Both the position numbers and the translations under genes were made by a program. 64,000 nucleotides of DNA, from assembly GCA_022560615.1 (NCBI GenBank), contig JADFSR010000006.1:1-64000 (forward strand), read 5' to 3'. The notes beneath the pieces are model-generated. The model was not told the origin of the DNA, ran no database searches, and worked only from the letters and a program-made list of their open reading frames with translations. The stretch comes from Gemmatimonadota bacterium (GTDB lineage: Bacteria > Gemmatimonadota > Gemmatimonadetes > Longimicrobiales > Gaopeijiaceae). Of this stretch, positions 1-7,392 are shown in pieces (the first letter of the stretch is position 1; each line of letters opens with the position of its first letter).

Positions 1-801
1 CTTCGCTGGGTCCAGCTCGCCACCCACGTTCAGCCCGCGACCCGGGCGGCACGACTCGCCTCGGTGCGGCGGTTCGCCGCTTGGCATAGCGCTACAGATC
101 CTCGGACCGAGGTCCCGCCCCAAGGACTCCTTCCCCACCGCTACCGCCGCACGCGCCCCTACATCTATAGCGATGACGAGATCAGCGGGATCGTTCTCAC
201 AGCCGGCGAACTCGCTTCGGCGAAGGGGCTCAGAGCCCGCACCTACTCGACGCTTTTTGGTCTGCTCGCTGTGACCGGGATGCGCGTCAGCGAAGCCTTG
301 TGTCTCAACCGCACGGATGTTGATCTCGAAGCTCGGGTACTCACGGTCCGGCGGACGAAGTTCGGCAAGACCCGACTCGTGCCCGTGCATCCGTCCACCT
401 GTGATGAGCTCAGAGCGTACGGCCACGACCGCGACCAGATCGTTCGTGTGTCGTTCACCGCTGGCTTTTTCGTTTCCGAGCGCGGCACCCGCATCTCGGG
501 ATGTGCGGCGCGCTCCACCTTCGCCAAGGTCTCCCGTGAGATCGGACTCCGGGCTCCTGCCCAAGGCCAGCGTCGCGGACACGGTCCGCGGCTGCACGAT
601 ATGCGGCATCGATTCGCCGTGAAGACGTTGATCGACTGGTACCGGGCTGGGCTCGACATCGAGGTTGAGATCCCCAAGCTGGCCACCTATCTCGGCCACG
701 TGCACGTCCACGACACCTACTGGTATCTGGAGGGCGTGCCCGAGCTCCTCGCTCTGGCCGCCGAGCGACTGCTCGACCAACACGAGGAGGGCAGATCATG
801 A
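1..801 (+). CDS. Tyrosine recombinase, 5' end outside window
   Basis: Site-specific tyrosine recombinase (phage integrase family) that cuts and rejoins DNA through a covalent tyrosine intermediate. The reading frame is open from base 1, so the gene begins upstream; a GTG at 64 is only an internal candidate start. Visible catalytic pieces are the first arginine in TGMRVSEAL, the H-x-x-R box in LHDMRHRFA and the late LGH followed by tyrosines in DTYWYLE. The N-terminal core-binding domain is mostly missing from the window. The stop overlaps the next recombinase by 4 nt (ATGA), so the two are translationally coupled. Overlapping recombinase genes on one strand are the hallmark of RIT (recombinase-in-trio) elements; this would be the second of the three. 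Confidence 0.85.
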   Translation, partial: LRWVQLATHVQPATRAARLASVRRFAAWHSATDPRTEVPPQGLLPHRYRRTRPYIYSDDEISGIVLTAGELASAKGLRARTYSTLFGLLAVTGMRVSEALCLNRTDVDLEARVLTVRRTKFGKTRLVPVHPSTCDELRAYGHDRDQIVRVSFTAGFFVSERGTRISGCAARSTFAKVSREIGLRAPAQGQRRGHGPRLHDMRHRFAVKTLIDWYRAGLDIEVEIPKLATYLGHVHVHDTYWYLEGVPELLALAAERLLDQHEEGRS

Positions 802-1793
802 TCTTTGCCAGCCTTCAGGCTCTCCTGCAGTCCTTCTTCACCGACCGCCTGCTTCGGCAGCGGCACGCGAGCCCCCACACCATCGCCGCATATCGCGACT
901 CGTTCCGGCTGCTGCTGAACTTCGCTGCCCAACGTCTCGGCAAGCCTCCCTCCGAGCTGCTCATCGAAGATCTCGGCGCACCCTTCATCGGCGAGTTCCT
1001 GCAACACCTCGAGATCGACCGAGGCAACAGTGCTCGCACCCGTAACACTCGCCTGGCCGCCATCCATTCCTTCTTCCGATACGTGGCCTTGACCGAACCG
1101 GCATACGCCCTCATCTGCCAGCGCGTCCTGGCGATGCCCAGCAAGCGCTTCGAGAAGAGGCCTCTCGTGTTCCTCGACCGGGCGGAGATCGAGGCCTTGC
1201 TCGCCGCGCCCGATCTTTCGACCTGGACCGGGCGTCGAGACCGAACCCTCTTGTTGCTCGCGATCCAGACCGGTCTCAGAGTCTCTGAACTCATCGGCCT
1301 GCGCTGGAAGGACATCGCTCTCGACAAAGGCGCCCATGTGCGCTGCGTCGGAAAAGGCAGGAAGCATCGCTCCACGCCTCTGCGTCGCGACGCCCAGACC
1401 CTGCTCCGTGCATGGCTCCGCCGCCAACATGCCGAACCGGAAGATCACGTCTTTCCCAGTATCCGTGGCGGAGCCCTCAGCCGAGACGCCATCGCGTGGC
1501 TCGTCACCAAACACACCATAACCGCCCAGAAGCACTGCCCGTCGCTGAAACGCAAACGAGTCACGCCACATGTGCTTCGTCACACCGCGGCCATGGAGCT
1601 GCTCCACCACGGCGTCGATTGCTCCGTCATCGCACTCTGGCTCGGACACGAGTCCATCGAGACCACCCACATCTATCTCCACGCCGATATGCGCCTCAAG
1701 GAACGAGCGCTCGCCCGCACTACGCCGATCGACACCAAGCCCGGCCGATACCGGCCCAACGATCAACTCCTCGCCTTCTTGGACAGCCTCTGA
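798..1793 (+). CDS. XerC/D-like tyrosine recombinase (RIT-like)
   Basis: Complete 331-residue tyrosine recombinase. The N-terminal SAM-like core-binding domain covers about residues 1-110. The catalytic domain shows R in TGLRVSELIGLRW, K in GKGRKHRSTPL, the H-x-x-R box in HVLRHTAAM, LGH near residue 285 and the nucleophile in HIYLHADM. The ATG lies in an ATGA overlap with the upstream recombinase stop. No cargo gene follows, and a short noncoding tail with repeated ATTATGCCG begins at its stop codon, as expected for the right end of a RIT-like element. The family is certain; the element type is inferred from the overlapping arrangement, because the first recombinase lies outside the window. 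Confidence 0.9.
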   Translation: MIFASLQALLQSFFTDRLLRQRHASPHTIAAYRDSFRLLLNFAAQRLGKPPSELLIEDLGAPFIGEFLQHLEIDRGNSARTRNTRLAAIHSFFRYVALTEPAYALICQRVLAMPSKRFEKRPLVFLDRAEIEALLAAPDLSTWTGRRDRTLLLLAIQTGLRVSELIGLRWKDIALDKGAHVRCVGKGRKHRSTPLRRDAQTLLRAWLRRQHAEPEDHVFPSIRGGALSRDAIAWLVTKHTITAQKHCPSLKRKRVTPHVLRHTAAMELLHHGVDCSVIALWLGHESIETTHIYLHADMRLKERALARTTPIDTKPGRYRPNDQLLAFLDSL

Positions 1794-1881
1794 TTATGCC
1801 GTGTCCATAGGCGCCGGGGCCCAGCCTTCGCCCCGATCTGAGATCGCTTCTCCGCATAATCCCGAACTCGGCATTATGCCG
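1793..1881. repeat. Candidate element end with ATTATGCCG repeats
   Basis: The 9-mer ATTATGCCG occurs at 1793-1801 and again at 1873-1881. An inverted GCATAAT lies at 1854-1860, opposite ATTATGC at 1873-1879. The last copy sits in a perfect 6-bp inverted repeat, CGGCAT-T-ATGCCG (1869-1881). This last repeat coincides with the point where the opposite-strand recombinase loses homology. I infer recombinase binding sites at the right end of the RIT-like element. The repeats are seen directly; their role is inferred. Confidence 0.6.
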
Positions 1882-2556
1882 AAGCGAATGTGGGGAGACG
1901 CGCTTCCGGATGCCGGCTCTCTCCTTCGCACGGGCGAAGAGCTTGTCAACGGACCCGCGAGTGAGTGGGCGTGAGGGATCTCGCCCGGGAAAGAGCCAGA
2001 GGGCGGGCTGGTACTCTCGCCAGTAGCGGCGCAGGGTCAGCAGCAGCCTCTGTGACAGCATGACGTAACGGTCCTTTCGGCCCTTGCCCTGATCGACCCG
2101 GATCATCATCCGCCCGCTGTCGATGTCGGACAACTTCAAGTGTACGACCTCGCCGATGCGAAGGCCGGCCGAGTAGAGGGTCATGAGGAGGGCGCGGTGC
2201 TTGAGGTTGGTCGTGACGTCGAACAGCGCCCGCACCTCCTCACAGCTCAGCACAACCGGCAGCTTCCTGCCAGACCGCTGGTAGGGGATGTGCTCGACGT
2301 TCCAGTCGACCCGGAGCACCTCCCGGTAGAAGAAGCGGATCGCGCAGACGTGCACGTTGAACGTGCTCCACGACACGCGTTTGTCCTTGGTCAGGAAGAG
2401 CTGGTACTGCTTCACGTCCTCCGCCGTCAGCTCGTCAGGCGGCCGCATGAAGAAGCGCACGAAGCACTTCATCTTCTCGATATAGCACTTCCTCGTGTTC
2501 TCGGCGTAGCCGCGGATGCGTAGCTCGCGGTCCATGCGATCGTGGAGCCTGCCCAT
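1876..2556 (-). pseudogene. Tyrosine recombinase truncated inside its H-x-x-R box
   Basis: Integron/XerD-like tyrosine recombinase lacking its C-terminus. The ATG at 2556 is preceded by a GGGAGG ribosome-binding site. The core-binding domain (LRIRGYAENTRKCYIEKMK) and the first part of the catalytic domain (SAGLRIGEVVHLKLSDID, then GKGRKDRYVML) are intact. Homology stops right after SPHSLRH, where family members continue with SFATHLLE. Here the frame runs into the repeat-rich end of the neighbouring element and reads on as unrelated sequence to a stop near 1720. The final catalytic histidine and tyrosine are therefore gone. I infer disruption by the RIT-like element; the other half would lie beyond its left end, outside the window. 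Confidence 0.85.
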
Positions 2557-2744
2557 GGGATCCTCCCGTCGAAAGGGGCCAATGAAATGGGCGTCACAAC
2601 GACGCCCCATGGCCCATCATCTCGGGGGACGGCAAACGAGGGGAAGGCGCGCAGGATCGGTTGGTCCGTCAGACGCATCCCAGGAAGGGACCCGCAGGCT
2701 CCACCGCGCAGCGGTTTAGTTCAATCGTTTTTTGGCTTTAGTTA

Positions 2745-2770
2745 TGGAATACATTAGTTGTGGAATACAA
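2745..2770. repeat. TGGAATACA direct repeat with TTGT-N5-ACAA palindrome
   Basis: TGGAATACA occurs at 2745-2753 and 2761-2769. The second copy lies in TTGTGGAATACAA, an inverted repeat with TTGT/ACAA arms. The stretch 2557-2814 has no gene. Because this AT-richer site lies just downstream of the MarR gene, it could be a regulatory site or the outer edge of a mobile element; neither is proven. Confidence 0.35.
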
Positions 2771-2814
2771 CTTGTTGGTCAAATGAATCCGGGGCGACTC
2801 ACTGGGGTCGCTCG

Positions 2815-3354
2815 TCAGCTCACTACGCAGCAGCTACCACCCGACGCCTGTACGCGTGCCGTGAACGACCGCCCCAGCCGCGCCACCAACCGCGTGATCT
2901 CGGCCCGGATCTCGGGATCGAAGTCGGACAGCATCTCGACGTATTCGCGGGTGAGGTCCGACTCGATCGTCGAACAGATGGACGCGCCCTCTGGTGTCGC
3001 CACCAACCGCACTACCCGACCGTCCACCGGGACCCGTTCTCGAACCAAGAGGCCTTTGTCCACCAGGCCGTTCGCGACTCGGCTGGCGGTACTCTTGTCC
3101 AGGTACAGGTGGGCCGCGAGGTCGTTGATGGTCAGTGCGCCCGCATCGACGACTCCCTTGAGCGCGTAGCACTGGCTCACGCTGATGTCGTAACAGCACG
3201 CCCGGTCGCGGTCTCGGAACTGGATGACTCGAATGAGCTCGCTCAGCGCATCGGACAGCTGCTCGGCGTCAGCGCGCAAGCTGGCGTCTGCCGTGGGATC
3301 CGCGATCGGCAGCGCGAGGGAGCTGCGTCTCGGGTGGTCGATAGTAGTTGGCAT
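2815..3354 (-). CDS. MarR-family transcriptional regulator
   Basis: Winged-helix regulator of about 179 residues. The DNA-binding part reads LTINDLAAHLYLDKSTASR followed by a wing with RVPVDGRVVRLVATPEG, typical MarR architecture. The region before it contains CCYDISVSQCYAL, with three cysteines close together that could sense redox or electrophiles; that is inference. I chose the ATG at 3354 rather than the TTG at 3360 because a good promoter puts the transcript start at or next to this ATG. The gene lies downstream of a ThDP decarboxylase pair on the same strand but has its own promoter, with a palindrome over the start codon that suggests autorepression. Confidence 0.88.
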   Translation of the reverse strand: MPTTIDHPRRSSLALPIADPTADASLRADAEQLSDALSELIRVIQFRDRDRACCYDISVSQCYALKGVVDAGALTINDLAAHLYLDKSTASRVANGLVDKGLLVRERVPVDGRVVRLVATPEGASICSTIESDLTREYVEMLSDFDPEIRAEITRLVARLGRSFTARVQASGGSCCVVS

Positions 3355-3389
3355 ATGCAACTATTAATCGAATGTGGATCGCAGGTCAA
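3345..3389 (-). promoter_or_regulatory. marR promoter with overlapping operator, probably leaderless
   Basis: On the minus strand a -35 TTGACC (3389-3384) is followed by a 17-nt spacer and a -10 TAATAG (3366-3361); the next purine at the right distance is the A of the marR ATG (3354). No ribosome-binding site precedes that ATG, so a leaderless mRNA is likely. The inverted repeat TAGTTG-N7-CAACTA (3345-3363) covers the -10 box and the start codon, a natural autoregulatory operator. The -35 box overlaps the stop of the upstream decarboxylase gene. Confidence 0.6.
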
Positions 3390-3964
3390 CGAGCCGAGCT
3401 CCTCTCACGAATCCACCGCTTGAACCGGAATGCGTTCTCGGGCAGTGCGAAGTCCATCCCGTAGTTGTCCGGCCCAACGGCCTTCACCTTGGCGACGATC
3501 ACGCCCAGGTCGTCGCGCTCGAGCGCCTCGACGACAGCCTCGCCGAAGGCCATCGGGGAGTTGACGGACGCGACGTGCTCGATGCCCGCCCCGCGTGCGA
3601 TTGCCGCGAGATCTGTGATGCCCGCGGTCGTGTGCGACTCGAAGCCGCCCGTAGAGAGCAGGCTGCCGTTGTCGAAAATGATGTGCAGGAGGTTCTTAGG
3701 CCGATATCGGGCCAGCGTCGCGAGTCCACCCAGATTCATCAGCACCGAGCCGTCACCGTCGAGCACTACGACCTGCTCCTCGGGTCGGTGCAGCGCGAGG
3801 CCCAAAGCGATCGAGGAGGCGAGGCCCATCGCGTGCTGCAGGTAGAAGAAGTTCTCCCGGTGACCGAGGTCGTAGAGCTCCTGCGCGCTCGCGCCCATGA
3901 TGGTCACGACCAGCTTGTCCTGGAGCTCGGGGTAGAGCATCGCAATGCACTGGGCTCGTTCCAT
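3386..3964 (-). CDS. ThDP-dependent decarboxylase, beta subunit (sulfopyruvate decarboxylase-like)
   Basis: C-terminal, cofactor-binding half of a split thiamine-diphosphate decarboxylase, about 192 residues. The ThDP/Mg motif is GDGSVLMNLGG followed at the usual distance by IIFDNGS. It resembles ComE of sulfopyruvate decarboxylase and the C-terminal part of phosphonopyruvate decarboxylase. Its start shares one base with the alpha-subunit stop (TGATG), so the two are co-translated. No sulfolactate or coenzyme M genes lie nearby, so the substrate, an unspecified 2-oxo acid, cannot be fixed from sequence. Confidence 0.8.
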   Translation of the reverse strand: MERAQCIAMLYPELQDKLVVTIMGASAQELYDLGHRENFFYLQHAMGLASSIALGLALHRPEEQVVVLDGDGSVLMNLGGLATLARYRPKNLLHIIFDNGSLLSTGGFESHTTAGITDLAAIARGAGIEHVASVNSPMAFGEAVVEALERDDLGVIVAKVKAVGPDNYGMDFALPENAFRFKRWIRERSSAR

Positions 3965-4473
3965 CACTCCTCCATCAGATCCCGCGTGAGCAGGAGCGCC
4001 ACAGGAGAAAGTGAGCTCTGGGAGAAGGTCCACGCCTCCTGGATCTGCTTGCCGACTTTCTCCGGGTCGCGGGCGTACTCGAACGGGATGCTCAACGCCC
4101 GCAGAACGCCTTCCGTGACGATGCCGCCCCGAGTGTGCCACGGGTACGGCTCCCCCCAGTGCCCACGCAGCGCGATGAGCATGCACAGCGGGATCCCGTA
4201 GAGCTGCGCGAGGGACACGATGCCGTTGATCGCCCCTAACAGGCCGTGATTCTGCATGAGCAGGATGTGCGGCTCTCCCGCGAAGTACGCGCCAGCGGCG
4301 ATGCCCACCGCCTCCTCTTCCTTCGCGACCTGGATGAGCTGGATGTCCGGGTCGTCCTCAGCGCGCTGGAGCAGCAGGCCAAGCCACGTCTCCGGCAGCG
4401 CGGAGATGCTCGTGATGCCGGCGGCCTTGATGCCCTCGAAGACGGCCTTCGAGTTGTCGTAGGAGACGGTCAT
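3964..4473 (-). CDS. ThDP-dependent decarboxylase, alpha subunit (sulfopyruvate decarboxylase-like)
   Basis: N-terminal, pyrimidine-binding half of the split enzyme, 169 residues. The segment VAKEEEAVGIAAGAYFAG contains the conserved glutamate that activates ThDP, and LLMQNHGLLGAING is typical of ComD-like subunits. The ATG at 4473 has a good GGGGAAGG ribosome-binding site. The reading frame of an upstream kinase fragment happens to end in an ATGA overlap with this start. Together with the beta subunit it should form an alpha/beta decarboxylase of a small 2-oxo acid. Confidence 0.8.
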   Translation of the reverse strand: MTVSYDNSKAVFEGIKAAGITSISALPETWLGLLLQRAEDDPDIQLIQVAKEEEAVGIAAGAYFAGEPHILLMQNHGLLGAINGIVSLAQLYGIPLCMLIALRGHWGEPYPWHTRGGIVTEGVLRALSIPFEYARDPEKVGKQIQEAWTFSQSSLSPVALLLTRDLMEE

Positions 4474-4540
4474 GGGGTCACCTTCCCCCAGGCCGCGTCG
4501 TGGCGTTCAGGACGATCTGGTACGACGGGGCGACCTTGCC

Positions 4541-4661
4541 GGCTATGCTTGATGTCCTCCGCCAGGTAGACCGACGCCATACCGCCCTCACCGAGCTTGC
4601 TCTCGATGCGGTACCGGCCGTCCAGCGCGGCGTCCAGGCGATCGGTATGGCCTTCGTTCAT
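4541..4661 (-). pseudogene. N-terminal fragment of a Ser/Thr protein kinase
   Basis: About 40 residues match the start of Hanks-type kinases: RYRIESKLGEGGMASVYLAE contains the Gly-rich ATP loop. The sequence then stops resembling a kinase just before the expected lysine-bearing strand and continues as noncoding leader into the decarboxylase operon. In Gemmatimonadota such kinases have an almost identical N-terminus, which supports the taxonomic guess. The remaining catalytic domain is absent from the window, so this is a deletion remnant. Confidence 0.7.
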
Positions 4662-4811
4662 GTTTGCAACCTACGCGGCGGGTGTGGGATTGCGCGAGCG
4701 GCGGGCAGCGTGCGGACGTCGAGACCTCCCCGTGCCCCGTTCGGCCATTGGGGCGTCCCGCGCCAGCCGAGACGTTCCGAGCACCACCATCAGCCGAGTG
4801 GGCCAGAGCCA

Positions 4812-4841
4812 TTGTCCCGACAGAGATATGGTCATACCATA
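4812..4841 (+). promoter_or_regulatory. Toxin-antitoxin promoter and operator
   Basis: TTGTCC (4812-4817), a 17-nt spacer and TACCAT (4835-4840) form a plausible sigma-70 promoter. The inverted repeat TATGGT-CAT-ACCATA (4827-4841) overlaps the -10 box and lies just before the antitoxin ATG at 4846. RHH antitoxins bind such short inverted repeats, so autorepression is likely. The transcript would begin almost at the start codon. Confidence 0.5.
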
Positions 4842-4845
4842 CCTC

Positions 4846-5112
4846 ATGGCACGCATGACCGTTCGCTCCACGTTTGCGCTCGACCCGGAAACCGCCGACT
4901 CCCTGGACCGGCTTGCCAAGCGCTGGCAGGTCTCGAAGTCCGAGGCTCTACGCAGGGCAGTGGCTGCTGCCGCCACGGTAGAGGAAGCCGACGCCGCCTC
5001 CGATTCGCTCAACGCCCTCTCCGAGCTGCAAGAACGGCTGGGCCTGGACGTCGAAAAGGCCGAGAAGTGGGCGCGCTCGGTCCGAGCCGAACGCGAAGCG
5101 GGGAGGGTGTGA
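4846..5112 (+). CDS. Ribbon-helix-helix (CopG-type) antitoxin
   Basis: Small antitoxin of 88 residues. Residues 4-45 form the RHH fold: a beta strand TVRSTFALDPETADSLDRLA, then KRWQVSKSEALRRAV. The acidic and charged C-terminus (ELQERLGLDVEKAEKW) would wrap the toxin. The ATG at 4846 was chosen over the much longer open frame because the promoter and palindrome end just before it; an ATG at 4855 is the alternative. Its stop overlaps the PIN toxin start by 4 nt (GTGA), the usual antitoxin-first layout. Confidence 0.85.
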   Translation: MARMTVRSTFALDPETADSLDRLAKRWQVSKSEALRRAVAAAATVEEADAASDSLNALSELQERLGLDVEKAEKWARSVRAEREAGRV

Positions 5113-5504
5113 GGTTAGAGGCCAGGGCTGCGGTCCATCTCGACACGAGCTTCTTGATCCGAGCTCTGGTGGACGGCTCCAACGAAGCGCTCGCGCTGCG
5201 CACTTGGCTCCGGCAGGGTCTCACCGTCGCGATCTCGACACTCGCTTGGGGGGAGTTCCTTTGCGGACCGCTCTCGGAAGAGGATGCCGCGCTGGCGCTC
5301 CGGATCGTCCGGGCCCAGGTCCCGTTGGGGACGGAGGAGGCCACCGAGGCCGCGCGGCTCTTCAATGAAACGGGCCGTAGGCGCAGCAGCTTTCAGGACT
5401 GTCTCGTAGCCGCAACCGCCCTCACCGCAGTTGCCGAGCTCGCTACGGCCGACAGGTCCGACTTCGTCCGTTTCGAGGAATGCGGACTGAAGCTCGCGGG
5501 GTGA
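5109..5504 (+). CDS. PIN-domain toxin (VapC-like RNase)
   Basis: PIN-fold endoribonuclease toxin, 131 residues, starting at GTG 5109 inside the antitoxin stop. The acidic metal-binding residues are visible: D in VHLDTSFLI, E in AWGEFLC, D in SFQDCLVAATA and D in TADRSDF. It should cleave RNA when the RHH antitoxin is degraded. It is intact and directly coupled to its antitoxin. Confidence 0.88.
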   Translation: MRLEARAAVHLDTSFLIRALVDGSNEALALRTWLRQGLTVAISTLAWGEFLCGPLSEEDAALALRIVRAQVPLGTEEATEAARLFNETGRRRSSFQDCLVAATALTAVAELATADRSDFVRFEECGLKLAG

Positions 5505-5588
5505 CGCGAGTCGGTGCGTCCCGGTCGGCCATCGGCCTGCCCACACGTGAGTGCCATCATCCGACCCACTGATTGCTCACTCTCGGAG

Positions 5589-5654
5589 CGGTATGTACCG
5601 TCATTGTAGCTACATCCAGAAGATGCGATGCCGCAGATACGATGCCGCAGATAC
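5589..5654 (+). promoter_or_regulatory. mazE leader: two palindromes and a 14-bp tandem repeat
   Basis: Upstream of mazE lie CGGTA-TG-TACCG (5589-5600) and the perfect palindrome TGTAGCTACA (5605-5614), followed by two head-to-tail copies of GATGCCGCAGATAC (5627-5654) that end at the mazE ATG. MazE/AbrB antitoxins bind palindromes of this kind. An in-frame ATG about 33 nt upstream of 5656 means the duplication could add residues to MazE. Confidence 0.45.
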
Positions 5655-5655
5655 G

Positions 5656-5898
5656 ATGTTAGTGCGGATTCAGAGGTGGGGGAACTCGCTGGCGCTCAGG
5701 ATTCCCGCGGCCTTCGCCAGGGAGATCGGAATCGAATCGGGGGCGGAGGTTGACCTCGCGCTCAAGGACAGACGGCTGGTGATCAAGCCGCCAGCGCGCC
5801 CCTCCTACTCGCTCGACGAACTCCTCGAGGGAGTCACCGAGAAGAACCTGCACGCCCAGGTCGACGCCGGAGCGCCGCGGGGCGGGGAGGCGTGGTAG
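5656..5898 (+). CDS. mazE: MazE-type antitoxin (AbrB/SpoVT fold)
   Basis: An 80-residue antitoxin. The N-terminal swapped-hairpin DNA-binding domain is clear: VRIQRWGNSLALRIP, then IGIESGAEVDLALKDRRLVI. The C-terminal tail (YSLDELLEGVTEKN) is the usual MazF-binding segment. ATG 5656 gives the canonical N-terminus; an upstream in-frame ATG would add a short extension made of the tandem repeat. The stop overlaps the MazF start by 7 nt, so both are co-translated. Confidence 0.9.
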   Translation: MLVRIQRWGNSLALRIPAAFAREIGIESGAEVDLALKDRRLVIKPPARPSYSLDELLEGVTEKNLHAQVDAGAPRGGEAW

Positions 5899-6233
5899 GA
5901 GGTGGTTACGTCCCCGACCGTGGGGACGCTGTCTGGCTCCACTTGGATCCGCGGACCGGGCACGAGCAGGCCGGGCGACGGCCCGCGCTCGTCCTCTCTC
6001 CGGCCAGCTACAACGGCAAGGTGGGGCTCGCGATCCTCTGCCCGATCACCCGGCACGCGAAGGGCTACCCCTTCGAGGTCGCCCTGCCCGAGGGGCAGGG
6101 CGTCGCTGGCGTAGTCCTCTCGGATCAGGTGAAGAGCCTTGACTGGCGTGCGCACCGGGCCGAGCCGATCGGCCGCGTGCCCCCGCGCGTCACCGAGGAG
6201 GTGCTCCAGAAGCTGACGACGCTCCTAGGATGA
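5892..6233 (+). CDS. mazF: MazF/PemK-family endoribonuclease toxin
   Basis: Toxin of 113 residues with the MazF fold: PDRGDAVWL, GHEQAGRRPALVLS (catalytic arginine region), CPITRHAKGYPFEV and VVLSDQVKSLDW, which carries the conserved Ser/Asp. It cleaves mRNA at short sequence motifs. It starts at GTG 5892 within the end of mazE. It looks complete and is the second of three toxin-antitoxin loci within 3.2 kb. Confidence 0.92.
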   Translation: MVGGGYVPDRGDAVWLHLDPRTGHEQAGRRPALVLSPASYNGKVGLAILCPITRHAKGYPFEVALPEGQGVAGVVLSDQVKSLDWRAHRAEPIGRVPPRVTEEVLQKLTTLLG

Positions 6234-6275
6234 GGAGAGCGCCCAATGCAGTGGCCAGGACGACACGTAGGCGAC

Positions 6276-7262
6276 CTACCGATACGGATCGGCTTGCGAG
6301 AGGTGCTGCTCGACATAGTCCGCCACGCCTTCCTCGACGGACCTCAACGGGCGGTCGTATCCGGCAGCGCGCACGCGCCCCATGTCGGCCTGAGTGAAGT
6401 ACTGGTACCGGTCGCGGATCTCCTCGGGAGTATCCACCCAGTTGACCTGTAGCTCCTGACCGACCGCGGCGTACAGGGCAGCCATCAACTCGAGCCACGT
6501 CTGCGCTCGACCGGTGCCGAGATTGAAGAGGCCGCTGACGTCACGGTTCTCCATCAGCCAGAGCACCACGTCTTCACAGTCCTTCACGTAAACGAAGTCG
6601 CGCATCTGTCCGCCGTCCTCGTAGTCGGGATGGTGCGAGCGGAAGAGCGTGACGGCCTCGCCCCGAGCGGCTGAGCGGTGGTTCTTCAGCACCACGCTGC
6701 GCATGTCGCCCTTGTGGTGCTCGTTCGGGCCGTAAACGTTGAAGAACTTGAGGCCAACCCACTGCGGTGGCTTCGGACCGGAGTTCGCGACCGAGCGCGC
6801 GACCCACCGGTCGAAGAGGTGTTTGCTCCAGCCGTACGGGTTCATGGGCACGAGCTTCGCCAAGCCGTCCGGTGACCCATCGTCGTCGAATCCCCGGACG
6901 CCATCGCCATACGTCGCCGCGGACGACGCGTAGATGAGGGGCACGTCATGTTGCGCGCACCACCGCCAAATCCTCTGTGAGAGCCGCAGGTTGTTGTCGA
7001 CGATGAGGTCGGCGTCGCTCTCAGTGGTCGCAGAGATCGCGCCCATGTGGACGACGTAGGCGATCTCATGGCCCCGTGAGTGGAGGAAGTCGTCGAGCCC
7101 CGCGGGATCGACGAGCTCGTCGAGCTCCCGGCGGCGCAAGTTCTTCCACTTGTCGCCGGTCCCAAGGTGGTCCACGACGCAGATCGGCCCGGCACCGGCT
7201 TCCTCCAGCCCGGCCACGATATTCGAGCCGATGAAGCCGGCTCCTCCGGTAACGACGATCAT
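6276..7262 (-). CDS. hldD: ADP-L-glycero-D-manno-heptose 6-epimerase
   Basis: Extended short-chain dehydrogenase/epimerase of 328 residues that inverts C6 of ADP-heptose for the lipopolysaccharide inner core. The Rossmann motif is VTGGAGFIGSN; the catalytic serine lies in YASSAATYG and the Y-x3-K in PYGWSKHLFD. The family signature VVDHLGTGDKWKNL follows the NADP site. It implies a Gram-negative outer membrane with heptose-containing LPS. It stands alone between toxin-antitoxin loci, with no other heptose gene nearby. Confidence 0.93.
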   Translation of the reverse strand: MIVVTGGAGFIGSNIVAGLEEAGAGPICVVDHLGTGDKWKNLRRRELDELVDPAGLDDFLHSRGHEIAYVVHMGAISATTESDADLIVDNNLRLSQRIWRWCAQHDVPLIYASSAATYGDGVRGFDDDGSPDGLAKLVPMNPYGWSKHLFDRWVARSVANSGPKPPQWVGLKFFNVYGPNEHHKGDMRSVVLKNHRSAARGEAVTLFRSHHPDYEDGGQMRDFVYVKDCEDVVLWLMENRDVSGLFNLGTGRAQTWLELMAALYAAVGQELQVNWVDTPEEIRDRYQYFTQADMGRVRAAGYDRPLRSVEEGVADYVEQHLSQADPYR

Positions 7263-7344
7263 CGGTTCAAGTTGCCAGTCTTGGGCTCAGCGCGACAGCA
7301 TGTTCCCATGACCCCGCTGAGGGGATCGCTCGCTTGACATCGAC

Positions 7345-7362
7345 ACATCATATACTTGATGT
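7345..7362 (+). promoter_or_regulatory. Inverted repeat framing a -10 box before the VapC locus
   Basis: ACATCA (7345-7350) and TGATGT (7357-7362) form a perfect inverted repeat whose 6-nt spacer is TATACT, a good -10 box. A TTGACA lies at 7334-7339, but at only 11 nt spacing. A VapB-type antitoxin dimer could bind here and block transcription. The first ATG (7366) opens a frame that stops after nine codons, which points to damage in the antitoxin gene. Confidence 0.45.
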
Positions 7363-7392
7363 CACGATGCGCTTCGACGCGGCCTCCAGGCC

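Noticed and set aside
717-1766. Long minus-strand frame of about 350 codons opposite the recombinase
   Set aside because: It is antisense to a well-conserved recombinase and has no recognisable motif; high GC creates such shadows.
3386-4186. Longer start for the decarboxylase beta subunit
   Set aside because: The first 74 residues overlap the alpha subunit gene in another frame and are Arg-rich; ATG 3964 coupled to the alpha stop is far better.
4500-5108. Long N-terminal extension of the PIN toxin frame
   Set aside because: It runs through the kinase fragment and antitoxin in another frame; GTG 5109 in the GTGA overlap is the credible start.
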